From positions 1 to 40,625 of IMG/VR virus record IMGVR_UViG_3300017706_000303: a stretch of DNA of 40,625 nucleotides. One strand, given 5' to 3'. A program made the translations under genes and the position numbers. Origin of the DNA: a virus. Shown here one piece after another: positions 28,801-35,904 of the stretch (the stretch's first letter is position 1; every line of letters begins with the position of its first letter). Below the pieces are notes generated by a model. It ran no database searches. It was not told the origin of the DNA and worked only from the letters and a program-made list of their open reading frames with translations.

Positions 28801-30701
28801 ACAATTATCTACCAACAGACTACCAGACTTTTATTGCCACTAGCCGTTACGCTCGTTGGCTTGAAGGTTTAGGTCGTCGTGAAACATGGGGGGAGACTGT
28901 TAGCCGTTATATGTCTAATATCTTGTCTCCCCACCTGTCTAGTGACCCCGATGTTATGAGTGAGATTGAGGCAGCTATTCTTAGCCTTTCTGTCATGCCT
29001 AGTATGAGGTCACTTATGACTGCTGGTGTTGCTGCAAATAGAGACAACACCTGTATGTATAACTGTAGCTACTTACCCGTAGATGACCCTAAGTCTTTCG
29101 ACGAGGCTATGTTCATCCTCCTTTGTGGGACGGGGGTTGGTTTCAGTGTTGAGCGTCAGTTCATCACTAAACTCCCTGATGTTCCGCCTCTTTTCGATAG
29201 CGAAACGACTGTCGTCATCAAGGACAGCAAGGAAGGATGGGCTAAGGGTTTGAGACAAGTGTTGGCACTCCTATGGGCTGGTGAGGTTCCTAAGTGGGAT
29301 GTGTCTAAAGTTAGACCTGCTGGTGCTAAGCTTAAGACGTTTGGGGGTCGTGCTAGTGGTCCTGCTCCTTTGGTTGATTTGTTTAACTTTGCTGTTACTA
29401 CATTCAAAGCCGCACAGGGGCGTAGACTGTCCAGCCTTGAGTGTCATGACCTAATGTGTAAGATCGGTGAAGTTGTCGTTGTAGGGGGCGTTAGACGCTC
29501 TGCTATGATCTCTTTAAGCAATCTATCTGATGATCGTATGCGTCATGCTAAGTCAGGGGCTTGGTGGGAAAATGCAACCCATCGTGCCTTAGCTAATAAT
29601 TCTGTAGCTTATACAGAGAAACCAGACAGTATGTCATTCATGCGTGAGTGGACTGCACTAATGGAGAGTGGTAGTGGAGAACGAGGAATATTCAACAGAG
29701 AAGCGTCAGTTAGACAAGCAGCAAAAAATGGCCGTAGAGAGTCTGGCTATGAGTTCGGAACAAATCCATGCTCAGAAATCATACTTAGGCCGAATCAGTT
29801 CTGTAATCTTACGGAAGTTGTCATCCGTGCTAACGACAGTATCGAAGACCTTACAAGAAAAGTCCGTGTTGCAACTATACTTGGGACTATACAGTCCACC
29901 TACACCCACTTTCCATATCTGCGAAAGGTGTGGGGAACGAATACCGCATCCGAAAGGTTGCTCGGTGTGTCACTCACGGGGATAATGGACAACAAGCTAA
30001 TGACATTGGCTAATGAAGGCCTGTCAGAGACATTGGAGCATTTAAGGGATGTGGCTATTTCTACTAACGCTGAGTGGGCTGACCGTCTTGGTATCCCTCA
30101 TAGCACTGCTATTACTTGTGTCAAGCCAAGTGGAACAGTTTCCCAACTGGTTGATTCAGCTTCTGGCATTCATGCTCGTCACAGTCCCTATTATATCCGT
30201 ACTGTGCGTGGAGATAACAAAGACCCATTGACGCAGTTTATGATTGATCAGGGTATCCCTAATGAGCCTGACGTAATGAAGCCTGATGCCACTACAGTGT
30301 TTAGCTTCCCTATGCGTTCTCCTGTGGGTGCTGTTCATACTGCTGACATGACTGCTATAGAACAGCTAGAGATGTGGCTGATGTATCAACGTCACTGGTG
30401 TGAGCATAAGCCTAGCGTAACTATTAATGTCAAGGCTGACGAGTGGCTAGAGGTAGGAGCCTTTGTGTATAAACACTTTGATGAAATGTCTGGTGTTTCG
30501 TTCTTACCGTTTAATGAGCACACGTATCAACAAGCACCTTATCAGGAGTGTGACAAAGACCACTACCACGAGGTTGTAGAGACCTCTCCTGACAGCATTG
30601 ACTGGACTAAGTTGGCTAACTATGAAGTAGAGGACAACACCAGCGGTATGCAGACTATGGCCTGTACTGGTGACGTCTGTGAGATGGTGGACATTACATA
30701 A
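28797..30701 (+). CDS. nrdJ: B12-dependent ribonucleotide reductase, class II monomeric (634 aa)
   Basis: This enzyme reduces ribonucleotides to deoxyribonucleotides with adenosylcobalamin and needs no oxygen or subunit partner. N-terminal NTCMYNCSY (Cys86/Cys90), the active-site loop TNPCSEI (Cys325 as thiyl radical site) and FCNLTE (Cys336 as the redox partner) are present. The C-terminal CTGDVC pair (Cys623/Cys628) supplies electrons. Further conserved segments are LLCGTGVGFSVER and VKPSGTVSQLVD. The length fits the Lactobacillus RTPR type (about 700) slightly shortened. Many marine phages carry this gene, using host cobalamin. Confidence 0.9.
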   Translation: MNNYLPTDYQTFIATSRYARWLEGLGRRETWGETVSRYMSNILSPHLSSDPDVMSEIEAAILSLSVMPSMRSLMTAGVAANRDNTCMYNCSYLPVDDPKSFDEAMFILLCGTGVGFSVERQFITKLPDVPPLFDSETTVVIKDSKEGWAKGLRQVLALLWAGEVPKWDVSKVRPAGAKLKTFGGRASGPAPLVDLFNFAVTTFKAAQGRRLSSLECHDLMCKIGEVVVVGGVRRSAMISLSNLSDDRMRHAKSGAWWENATHRALANNSVAYTEKPDSMSFMREWTALMESGSGERGIFNREASVRQAAKNGRRESGYEFGTNPCSEIILRPNQFCNLTEVVIRANDSIEDLTRKVRVATILGTIQSTYTHFPYLRKVWGTNTASERLLGVSLTGIMDNKLMTLANEGLSETLEHLRDVAISTNAEWADRLGIPHSTAITCVKPSGTVSQLVDSASGIHARHSPYYIRTVRGDNKDPLTQFMIDQGIPNEPDVMKPDATTVFSFPMRSPVGAVHTADMTAIEQLEMWLMYQRHWCEHKPSVTINVKADEWLEVGAFVYKHFDEMSGVSFLPFNEHTYQQAPYQECDKDHYHEVVETSPDSIDWTKLANYEVEDNTSGMQTMACTGDVCEMVDIT

Positions 30702-31138
30702 TGGTAGAAGTTAGAAAGAGGTTTGAGCAAAGTCTGTACGATAGGTTTGACAATCCTGCAAAGGTCAAGCTTATCGAAATACTAGAGAAGCAGGGGCATA
30801 CAGTGTCTAATGTAAAGGAGAACTACTACGCAGATGTAGAAACTGTTAAGAAGGGTGTTACATACTACTCAGAGGGTGAAGTAAAGAGGGCATGGAAGGA
30901 GGAGTGGCCCGATGATTGGACAGAGATAAGGATACCTCACCGTAAGTCTAGGTTACTTAAGAAGTATAACAGTAACGTAAACTTCTATGTCTTTAACATT
31001 CACTTAACCCAGTGTTGGATGATCAGGGGGCAACAGATGACAGAAGAAGTTGTAAGGACTGCTAAAGGTCGTTATATTGCTAAGGGGGAATTGTTCTACC
31101 ATATTCCCTATAAAGAAGCGGAGTTAATAAGATTGTAG
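30701..31138 (+). CDS. PD-(D/E)XK nuclease-like protein (145 aa)
   Basis: The protein starts MVEVRKRFEQSLYDRFDNPA. After a helix, YYADVETVKKGVTYYSEGEV followed by KRAW gives an Asp and a Glu-Val-Lys in the restriction-endonuclease-like spacing, then WTEIRIPHRKSRLL and VNFYVFNIHLTQCWMI strands. This is a plausible PD-(D/E)XK fold. The start overlaps the reductase stop (TAATG). Biological role is unknown; DNA degradation or repair is possible. Confidence 0.5.
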   Translation: MVEVRKRFEQSLYDRFDNPAKVKLIEILEKQGHTVSNVKENYYADVETVKKGVTYYSEGEVKRAWKEEWPDDWTEIRIPHRKSRLLKKYNSNVNFYVFNIHLTQCWMIRGQQMTEEVVRTAKGRYIAKGELFYHIPYKEAELIRL

Positions 31139-31150
31139 AAAGGATAAGAT

Positions 31151-31372
31151 ATGGTATATGTTTATATAGTCGTTTTAAGCATGATGAAAGATGGGGAGCC
31201 TCACTTCTCTGTGAGAGCCCCTAATGCGACCTACAAGACAGAAGAAAGGTGTCAGGCTGTAAGGGAGCTTAATATGCTGTACTTACTTGAAACCCAACCC
31301 GACCCCAGTTATAAGTTTGTGAGTCAGTGCGTAGGGTTCCCGTCCCCTTTAAGTAAGAAGGGGAATTTGTAA
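31151..31372 (+). CDS. Small protein of unknown function (73 aa)
   Basis: The start MVYVYIVVLSMMKDGEPHFS follows AAAGGATAAGAT. A hydrophobic N-terminal segment (VYVYIVVLSMM) is followed by a mainly polar domain with two Cys (ERCQAVRELN, VSQCVGFPSP). It could be a small secreted or membrane-tethered protein, but the hydrophobic stretch is short. No family was recognised. Confidence 0.5.
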   Translation: MVYVYIVVLSMMKDGEPHFSVRAPNATYKTEERCQAVRELNMLYLLETQPDPSYKFVSQCVGFPSPLSKKGNL

Positions 31373-31503
31373 TGCCAGAGGTCTTGAAATTTGTTAAGCC
31401 AGACTATAAGTTATCTGATACAGATAAACAGTTCCTTGAACTAGAGGAACAGAAACGCCAGATAGAAGAGCAAGCTAGGCTTATAAGGAGTAAAGATGGC
31501 TAA
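31372..31503 (+). CDS. Small protein of unknown function (43 aa)
   Basis: The frame MPEVLKFVKPDYKLSDTDKQ then FLELEEQKRQIEEQARLIRS ends KDG. The start overlaps the previous stop (TAATG). The latter half is a charged amphipathic helix that may form a coiled coil. The last eight bases overlap the DUF3310 gene. Confidence 0.5.
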   Translation: MPEVLKFVKPDYKLSDTDKQFLELEEQKRQIEEQARLIRSKDG

Positions 31504-31750
31504 GTGGAAAGAGGTTGCAGCGTTCAACCCTTGTGACGATATGGTTAATCACCCACCACATTACGGGACAGGTAACATCGAGTGTATTGAATACATCGAG
31601 GACTTCTTAACCGAAGAGGAATACATCGGATACCTGCGTGGGAATATTGCCAAGTACTTACACAGGTGGCGTTATAAGAATGGTATAGAGGACCTAAAGA
31701 AAGCCGAGTGGTATGGTTCTAGGTTGATTAAGGTGGTGGATAATGCCTGA
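31496..31750 (+). CDS. DUF3310 / SaV-type phage protein (84 aa)
   Basis: The protein has the characteristic pattern VNHPPHYGTGNIECIEYIED, then GYLRGNIAKYLHRWRYKNGI and EDLKKAEWYGSRLI. This is the DUF3310 family, small helical proteins widespread in phages and sometimes called nucleotide kinase-like, though no enzyme activity is firmly known. It is the second last gene of the plus-strand operon. Confidence 0.8.
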   Translation: MAKWKEVAAFNPCDDMVNHPPHYGTGNIECIEYIEDFLTEEEYIGYLRGNIAKYLHRWRYKNGIEDLKKAEWYGSRLIKVVDNA

Positions 31751-31898
31751 TGTTATGTCCATAGTCCTTGTTGTCCAGACCCTGTTAATACTTTGGCTAG
31801 TGGGGAAGGTGGACAGGCTAGAGAAGGAAGTAGAGTTTAAGATGAAGGTGCCTATGTATGCTCTGTTTAGGCACTTAGAAGAAGAGCACAACAAATGA
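31743..31898 (+). CDS. Small predicted membrane protein (51 aa)
   Basis: The frame MPDVMSIVLVVQTLLILWLV then GKVDRLEKEVEFKMKVPMYA ends with a charged tail LFRHLEEEHNK. Residues 5-20 are a single hydrophobic membrane segment, followed by a short coiled-coil-like stretch. It overlaps the DUF3310 gene and ends just before the terminator. Lysis or host-envelope functions are possible but unproven. Confidence 0.55.
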   Translation: MPDVMSIVLVVQTLLILWLVGKVDRLEKEVEFKMKVPMYALFRHLEEEHNK

Positions 31899-31901
31899 AA
31901 A

Positions 31902-31940
31902 AAGCCCCCGAATCCTACATGGGAAACGGGGGCTTACTTA
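31902..31940. terminator. Bidirectional terminator between convergent operons
   Basis: AAGCCCCCG (31902-31910) and CGGGGGCTT (31927-31935) form a 9-bp GC-rich stem with a 16-nt loop that may pair further (TCC/GGA). On the minus strand it is followed by TTTTTT, a strong signal that ends the late operon. On the plus strand the downstream bases are moderately T-rich (TTACTTATTT). It sits exactly between the last plus-strand and last minus-strand genes. Confidence 0.8.
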
Positions 31941-32129
31941 TTTGTATAACTTTGGTACACAGTAGGCGACTGCCCTATCTTGGGGAGTTATACCGTGAGT
32001 GCTATACCTTTTGACAAGTGCAGCAGCATGACGGTTACAATCATCTAATAAAGTAAAGGTTAAGGTGGCATCTACTAACTCTCTACTCTCTCCTGTACCT
32101 ATATATAGTAGCAGTAAAAATACATACAT
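31938..32129 (-). CDS. Small protein with N-terminal signal-like segment (63 aa)
   Basis: The frame MYVFLLLLYIGTGESRELVD begins with a short hydrophobic stretch that may be a signal peptide. The rest, LDDCNRHAAALVKRYSTHGI and VAYCVPKLYK, contains two Cys that could form a disulphide. It is the last gene of the late operon, directly after the holin candidate, so an envelope or lysis role is possible. No lipobox was seen. Confidence 0.45.
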   Translation of the reverse strand: MYVFLLLLYIGTGESRELVDATLTFTLLDDCNRHAAALVKRYSTHGITPQDRAVAYCVPKLYK

Positions 32130-32131
32130 GG

Positions 32132-32485
32132 CTACTTCTTGCCAAAGAACTTACTCACAGACCTCATGCCTATACTGGCACTAACGATACCCCCCAAGGC
32201 AATCTGATACCACTGGGGCATAACCTCAAGTGCAGCAAAGCCACGGGCTACAATATCGTTGCCCCAATCTCCACAGAAGGCAAGTATTAGTGGGATACTG
32301 AACAGTAGGGTAATCCACTCATCTTTCCATGAGTTCTGAGTACCCTTCATAGCTTCTATGTCCCAGTCAATCTCACCAGTAAGCTGCTTCTTTTTAATCT
32401 CAGCTTCGGTTAACTTGATCTGTGTCTTGCCATCTATAACGCTTGTGGCTAGTCCTGTCAGGCTGCTAATAATAGAACCTATCAT
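32132..32485 (-). CDS. Holin, GTA 3TM-like (117 aa)
   Basis: The protein starts MIGSIISSLTGLATSVIDGK, has a polar helical segment with KLTEAEIKKKQLTGEIDWDI, then WKDEWITLLFSIPLILAFCG and a second hydrophobic region MPQWYQIALGGIVSASIGMR. This is the pattern of the 3TM holin family of gene transfer agents and related phages, in which holes in the inner membrane release the endolysin. Membrane segments are predicted at the N-terminus (short), around 58-77 and 90-110. It overlaps the preceding small membrane gene by four bases. Confidence 0.7.
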   Translation of the reverse strand: MIGSIISSLTGLATSVIDGKTQIKLTEAEIKKKQLTGEIDWDIEAMKGTQNSWKDEWITLLFSIPLILAFCGDWGNDIVARGFAALEVMPQWYQIALGGIVSASIGMRSVSKFFGKK

Positions 32486-32688
32486 TTTTCATGTCCTAAC
32501 CATACAGCAAAAGCACCAGTCATAGCACCAGTCACAGTGGCTGTTAGAGCAGTGGCTTGTGAAGTCATGGTCTCAGGGTCTAAGCCCATAAACCAGTATA
32601 AAACCTCTATATACATAAATGTCATAACCAGCATCATAAGACGTGGCAGTATCTTCCAATGTAAAACTCTTTCCATAGTAACGCTCAT
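32482..32688 (-). CDS. Small membrane protein, holin/antiholin candidate (68 aa)
   Basis: The protein starts MSVTMERVLHWKILPRLMML and has two hydrophobic segments, about residues 13-34 (ILPRLMMLVMTFMYIEVLYW) and 44-64 (TALTATVTGAMTGAFAVWLG), with a short polar loop between. The C-terminus is charged (GHEK). Size and topology fit a class II holin or antiholin beside the 3TM holin candidate. The call is from topology and position. Confidence 0.5.
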   Translation of the reverse strand: MSVTMERVLHWKILPRLMMLVMTFMYIEVLYWFMGLDPETMTSQATALTATVTGAMTGAFAVWLGHEK

Positions 32689-32699
32689 ACGAGTCTCCT

Positions 32700-33176
32700 T
32701 TACATAACAGACGCTATTAGCCAGATGCCCCCACCAAGTATGAGCAGGATGCCAAAAGATAGTCCACCTATAGCTAGGTTGTTCTGTATCTGGCGTTTAG
32801 CTTCCATAGCAGCGTAAACTGTTTCTTCTCTCTCTTTGCGTATTTGTCTACGCATCTGTAGCATGTCGTCATAAGTAGACGGGCCGAACCTCATATTGAG
32901 CATAAACTTTATTTCCTTCTCACGCTCCATGAGGGTCTTCTTACGGATGACAATATCCATAGCTTCTTGCTCTATGTTGTCATTACCGTGGGTCTTCTTG
33001 TCTAACCAAGTAGGGTTCTTACGTTGGGACTCAGCCTTGTTAATATCTGCAACAGCATTATACCAAGTGCCGAGCTGTGTCGATATGTCTTGCATTTCAC
33101 GACCAGCACCAACTAACATTTTAATACCTTTAAATGCGGTGTTAGCCGCAGCAAAAGCGGTGACTGGATCAATCAT
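32700..33176 (-). CDS. Membrane-anchored protein of unknown function in the lysis cluster (158 aa)
   Basis: The N-terminal part MIDPVTAFAAANTAFKGIKM is followed by a long charged helix region (MDIVIRKKTLMEREKEIKFM and YDDMLQMRRQIRKEREETVY) likely to form a coiled coil. The C-terminus is one hydrophobic segment (IGGLSFGILLILGGGIWLIA). This C-tail anchor layout occurs in phage internal or lysis-associated proteins and has no sure function. AAGGGT precedes the ATG. Confidence 0.6.
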   Translation of the reverse strand: MIDPVTAFAAANTAFKGIKMLVGAGREMQDISTQLGTWYNAVADINKAESQRKNPTWLDKKTHGNDNIEQEAMDIVIRKKTLMEREKEIKFMLNMRFGPSTYDDMLQMRRQIRKEREETVYAAMEAKRQIQNNLAIGGLSFGILLILGGGIWLIASVM

Positions 33177-33183
33177 ACCCTTC

Positions 33184-33435
33184 TTAGTCCTTCTCCATTA
33201 CCTCTAGCATCCTTTCAAGGGACTCTTTAATTCCCTTTATGTTTTCCTCAATCTTGCCTAGTTGCACGGCTTGCATATTAGACGATGCTTCGACAGCTTT
33301 CACATCACCACTTATTCTAACTATAGAGGCGTAGTTAGCATCTACGTCTGCCCTCATTTGAGAGATACTCCAAACTATCATTGCAGCTTGAAGTACCAAG
33401 GCAAACAGTAGTGTTGCCGATATATTTTTACCCAT
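33184..33435 (-). CDS. Small membrane coiled-coil protein, spanin or holin accessory candidate (83 aa)
   Basis: ATG at MGKNISATLLFALVLQAAMI is used; a TTG start ten codons earlier also lacks a clear ribosome site. One N-terminal membrane segment (SATLLFALVLQAAMIVWSIS) is followed by a polar coiled coil (VQLGKIEENIKGIKESLERM). This N-in, C-out layout resembles inner-membrane spanins and small phage membrane proteins located next to endolysins. The start is uncertain. Confidence 0.5.
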   Translation of the reverse strand: MGKNISATLLFALVLQAAMIVWSISQMRADVDANYASIVRISGDVKAVEASSNMQAVQLGKIEENIKGIKESLERMLEVMEKD

Positions 33436-33457
33436 TACGAAGCAGTCTTCTTCCCCC

Positions 33458-33838
33458 CTAGTCAAGGGGGTAGGCTTTCCAGTCTAGCTGGAAGTGTGGC
33501 CCATCAGGGAACTTCTTCCAATCACCACCCCATACGATCTTAATGTCTAGTTCCTTTGCAGCAGCCTTCATAGCATCACCAATAGGGTAGAAGTCATCCC
33601 ACTCCCATGATACAGGATAGGGGACAACATCAACTGCATGACCCGTCAGGTGACGAGACTTGAGTGTAGTTGACTTGCCTGTCCTCTTAAGCATACGCTG
33701 ACGTTCAATATTACGAACACCCTCAGTTACACTAAAGTCCTTTTCACTAATCTCTAATGCTCTTGTAACAACAGCAACCATATCGGGATGTACCCCAGAC
33801 AAGTTCTGCTTACTTCGTAGTCCTAGTTTGTATCCCAT
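33458..33838 (-). CDS. Endolysin, M15 peptidase family (126 aa)
   Basis: The zinc site is complete: SRHLTGHAVDVVPYP gives the S-x-H-x-x-G-x-A-x-D pattern (His and Asp ligands, about residues 81-90) and GPHFQLDW supplies the last His (about 115-117). The N-terminus MGYKLGLRSKQNLSGVHPDM is typical of phage L-alanyl-D-glutamate or D-Ala-D-Ala peptidases that cut peptidoglycan crosslinks or stems. No signal peptide is seen, so a holin is needed for export. AAGGAG precedes the start. It leads the lysis gene group. Confidence 0.85.
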   Translation of the reverse strand: MGYKLGLRSKQNLSGVHPDMVAVVTRALEISEKDFSVTEGVRNIERQRMLKRTGKSTTLKSRHLTGHAVDVVPYPVSWEWDDFYPIGDAMKAAAKELDIKIVWGGDWKKFPDGPHFQLDWKAYPLD

Positions 33839-33848
33839 TGGTTACTCC

Positions 33849-34265
33849 TTAAGATGGTTTAGTGGGCCATGTGACGTTGTTAGGGAACCCTGATTGTTGT
33901 GGCACATTTAACAGGTCTGTTCTGTATTGTGACCACTCTGTTTGCTTATCAGATGTAAGTTCTGCCCAACGTAAGGGGTTAGAAACCAAGGGGTCAACCT
34001 CTGTAAGCAACTTGTAGTCACGATCAGAACGAACCTGCTCTGCTGTTTCTGCATCTAACTCTTCCTGAGTGGGTGCAACGTAAGCTGTAAAATCTGCACC
34101 TATCAAAGACATTAACTCGCTGTTGTTTACAGTGTTGTCAGTGTCGGAGGGGTCTAAGGTGTAGGGTATCCACCCGTAATCGGGGTGACTGATTTCTACA
34201 TCAAAGCGAGTGTTATCAGAGTTAAGCGATTGAGCATTACGCACTTGTGTAATTGTAATAGTCAT
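33849..34265 (-). CDS. Tail fibre assembly chaperone, Phage_tail_APC-like (138 aa)
   Basis: The N-terminal domain TITITQVRNAQSLNSDNTRF looks like a fibre-accessory strand region. The C-terminal half has the APC pattern AEQVRSDRDYKLLTEVDPLV, then TEWSQYRTDLLNVPQQSGFP and a VTWPTKPS end. In other phages such proteins help distal fibres fold or attach. It overlaps the fibre gene 34265-35095 by one base, as expected for a chaperone encoded just after its fibre. Confidence 0.7.
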   Translation of the reverse strand: MTITITQVRNAQSLNSDNTRFDVEISHPDYGWIPYTLDPSDTDNTVNNSELMSLIGADFTAYVAPTQEELDAETAEQVRSDRDYKLLTEVDPLVSNPLRWAELTSDKQTEWSQYRTDLLNVPQQSGFPNNVTWPTKPS

Positions 34266-35095
34266 TATGAAATCCTCACAAATAAACTTCCAGATACATT
34301 TGAGTTACCTCCAGAAACCGTCTGTCCACTATTAAAATAGCCCGTATTTCCCATAAGACGCCAAGTTCCTGTCAAACTAGATGAACTAGCCCCGTTTGTA
34401 CCACCATGTCCAGTGTAAGTGTTTGCTGTGCGGAGGGAACTTCCCGAAACAGTGAACGTCCCCCCATTATTATTACCAAGCCCAGTATAGTACGCCAAGC
34501 AATAAGTACTAACGGCACCAAAGGTTGTACTACCCCCCGCTGCGGCAGACCATGATATATCCGTACCGTCCGAAGTTAAGACTTGACTCGCCGTTCCGGG
34601 AGATAGTGCTGCTGTGGTTCCACTCGGATTACTATATATAATCTGACCTCTAGTCAGTGTCGGGGGACCAGCAGACCACGAGAGGTCAGTACCATCACTT
34701 GTAAGGACAGTACCAGCACCACCCTTGACAAGTTCTGAGGTTACACCAGAGTTATTGCCGTATATAATAGAGCCTCTAGTTAAACTGTCTAAAAGGTTAA
34801 TGTCTGCCCCAGATGCAGTAATAGCCGTTGCCCCAAGAGTTAGCCCTTGTGTAGTGATAGACAACACATTATTATTAGACTGATCTAATACGCAAATACT
34901 GACCCAAGCATTGTTAGCCTCATTACGAAGCTTTAAGGTATTGGTATCTGTCTCATACCACCATTGATTAGCATAAGTAGTGGTAGGTTCTGCATCACCA
35001 GAAGAATTAGAAGCTAAAGCTACGAAAGCACTGTTAAGGTCTGCCCTAGTAGCAGGGAATAATTGATTAGCAATGTTAAAGTCGTGTTGGCTCAT
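34265..35095 (-). CDS. Tail fibre 2, paralogous N-terminus (276 aa)
   Basis: The first about 65 residues (MSQHDFNIANQLFPATRADL, then TTTYANQWWYETDTNTLKLR) are nearly the same as those of fibre 1 at 35.9-36.7 kb. This is the likely virion attachment module. The middle has two copies of a 38-residue repeat (LTRGSIIYGNNSG ... VLTSDGTDLSWSA and LTRGQIIYSNPSG ... LTSDGTDISWSA). The end is a Gly/Ser/Asn-rich tip (GLGNNNGGTFTVSGSSLRTA). Such tips often contact receptors. It is followed by the chaperone gene. Confidence 0.7.
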   Translation of the reverse strand: MSQHDFNIANQLFPATRADLNSAFVALASNSSGDAEPTTTYANQWWYETDTNTLKLRNEANNAWVSICVLDQSNNNVLSITTQGLTLGATAITASGADINLLDSLTRGSIIYGNNSGVTSELVKGGAGTVLTSDGTDLSWSAGPPTLTRGQIIYSNPSGTTAALSPGTASQVLTSDGTDISWSAAAGGSTTFGAVSTYCLAYYTGLGNNNGGTFTVSGSSLRTANTYTGHGGTNGASSSSLTGTWRLMGNTGYFNSGQTVSGGNSNVSGSLFVRIS

Positions 35096-35105
35096 GTTCT
35101 GTGTC

Positions 35106-35144
35106 CTACTCTGGCTTTACAGGCCATGTGATTGCAGTGTTCAT
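35106..35144 (-). pseudogene. Possible remnant of a tail chaperone gene C-terminus (12 codons)
   Basis: The codons MNTAITWPVKPE followed by TAG read like the end of the chaperone at 33849 (FPNNVTWPTKPS), sharing TWPxKP. They lie in the spacer just before fibre 2 and are too short to be a gene. They may be the leftover of a chaperone for fibre 1 lost by recombination. The match is short, so chance is possible. Confidence 0.35.
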
Positions 35145-35155
35145 TATAATAACCC

Positions 35156-35515
35156 TTATTCCACTGTTACGTTAGGGATGGGCTGAATTTCTGTCAGTTC
35201 CTCTGGAGTAGCAGCAGCCTCAATAGAAGCTAGTGCAGGGGCATCACGCAAGGCTTGCTTGTCAGCAATAATTTGTGTGGTGTCAGACCCTGTCTCCAAG
35301 GCCTTCATAAAGGCTGTGTCTAGTAATTCTAGCGGCTTTACACGAGCCTCACGAATTTTGTCACGCCATATGTCTCGTGCTACTACCATGTCTACAGAGA
35401 TAACCTCTGCATTAGTATCAGCTTCCCAAGCATTACGAAATGTACGTTCTGCTGGCACTTCATAATCTGCGGCGTCATAAGAAGTTGCGCCGATCTTTAT
35501 AAGTATTTGTGTCAT
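35156..35515 (-). CDS. Tail fibre-associated protein (119 aa)
   Basis: The start MTQILIKIGATSYDAADYEV is chosen because it overlaps the upstream stop in ATGA; a start five codons earlier is inside the upstream gene. It contains VPAERTFRNAWEAD and a helical region VVARDIWRDKIREARVKPLE with LLDTAFMKALETGSDT and KQALRDAP, a pattern typical of short phage fibre-accessory proteins. It shares the FRNAW word with the neighbouring 130-aa protein. It likely assists fibre 1 assembly. Confidence 0.55.
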   Translation of the reverse strand: MTQILIKIGATSYDAADYEVPAERTFRNAWEADTNAEVISVDMVVARDIWRDKIREARVKPLELLDTAFMKALETGSDTTQIIADKQALRDAPALASIEAAATPEELTEIQPIPNVTVE

Positions 35516-35904
35516 GCTGCTAACCTCCAAGCATTACGGAACTGTCTGTCAGACGGTACATCTTCTGTACGCACAATCTTAAACATTGGCCTGTTATACT
35601 CCACCGACCAGATGTGACGGGGGACGTCTTTCATAATTAGGTACTCAACAGCTTCCTCTTCAGTGAGCGGTCCAATTCGGGGTGCAGTCCACTGTTCTGC
35701 ACGTTTTTCTGGATCATGCTTAAAGGTGTCGTGCCGACCCTCTGCAATGGCCTGTTGCTCATCGTCCTGCAAAGTCCAGTAAACTGAGATAGGTGGTAGT
35801 AGTCCAGCCTTGGCCTCTTCAAGCCATTTGTCACTAGGGACAAGCACCATTGCGGGTTGCTCTGGCTGCTCTGGATCTTCAAATATTACCCTATACCTGC
35901 TCAT
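35512..35904 (-). CDS. Tail fibre-associated protein (130 aa)
   Basis: The protein starts MSRYRVIFEDPEQPEQPAMV and ends TEDVPSDRQFRNAWRLAA. The last segment resembles the start of the next protein's VPAERTFRNAWEAD, suggesting a conserved peptide that binds a common partner or a split or duplicated module. The middle is mixed helix and strand. It overlaps fibre 1 and the 119-aa gene by four bases each. The function is inferred to be fibre-related from context. Confidence 0.5.
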   Translation of the reverse strand: MSRYRVIFEDPEQPEQPAMVLVPSDKWLEEAKAGLLPPISVYWTLQDDEQQAIAEGRHDTFKHDPEKRAEQWTAPRIGPLTEEEAVEYLIMKDVPRHIWSVEYNRPMFKIVRTEDVPSDRQFRNAWRLAA

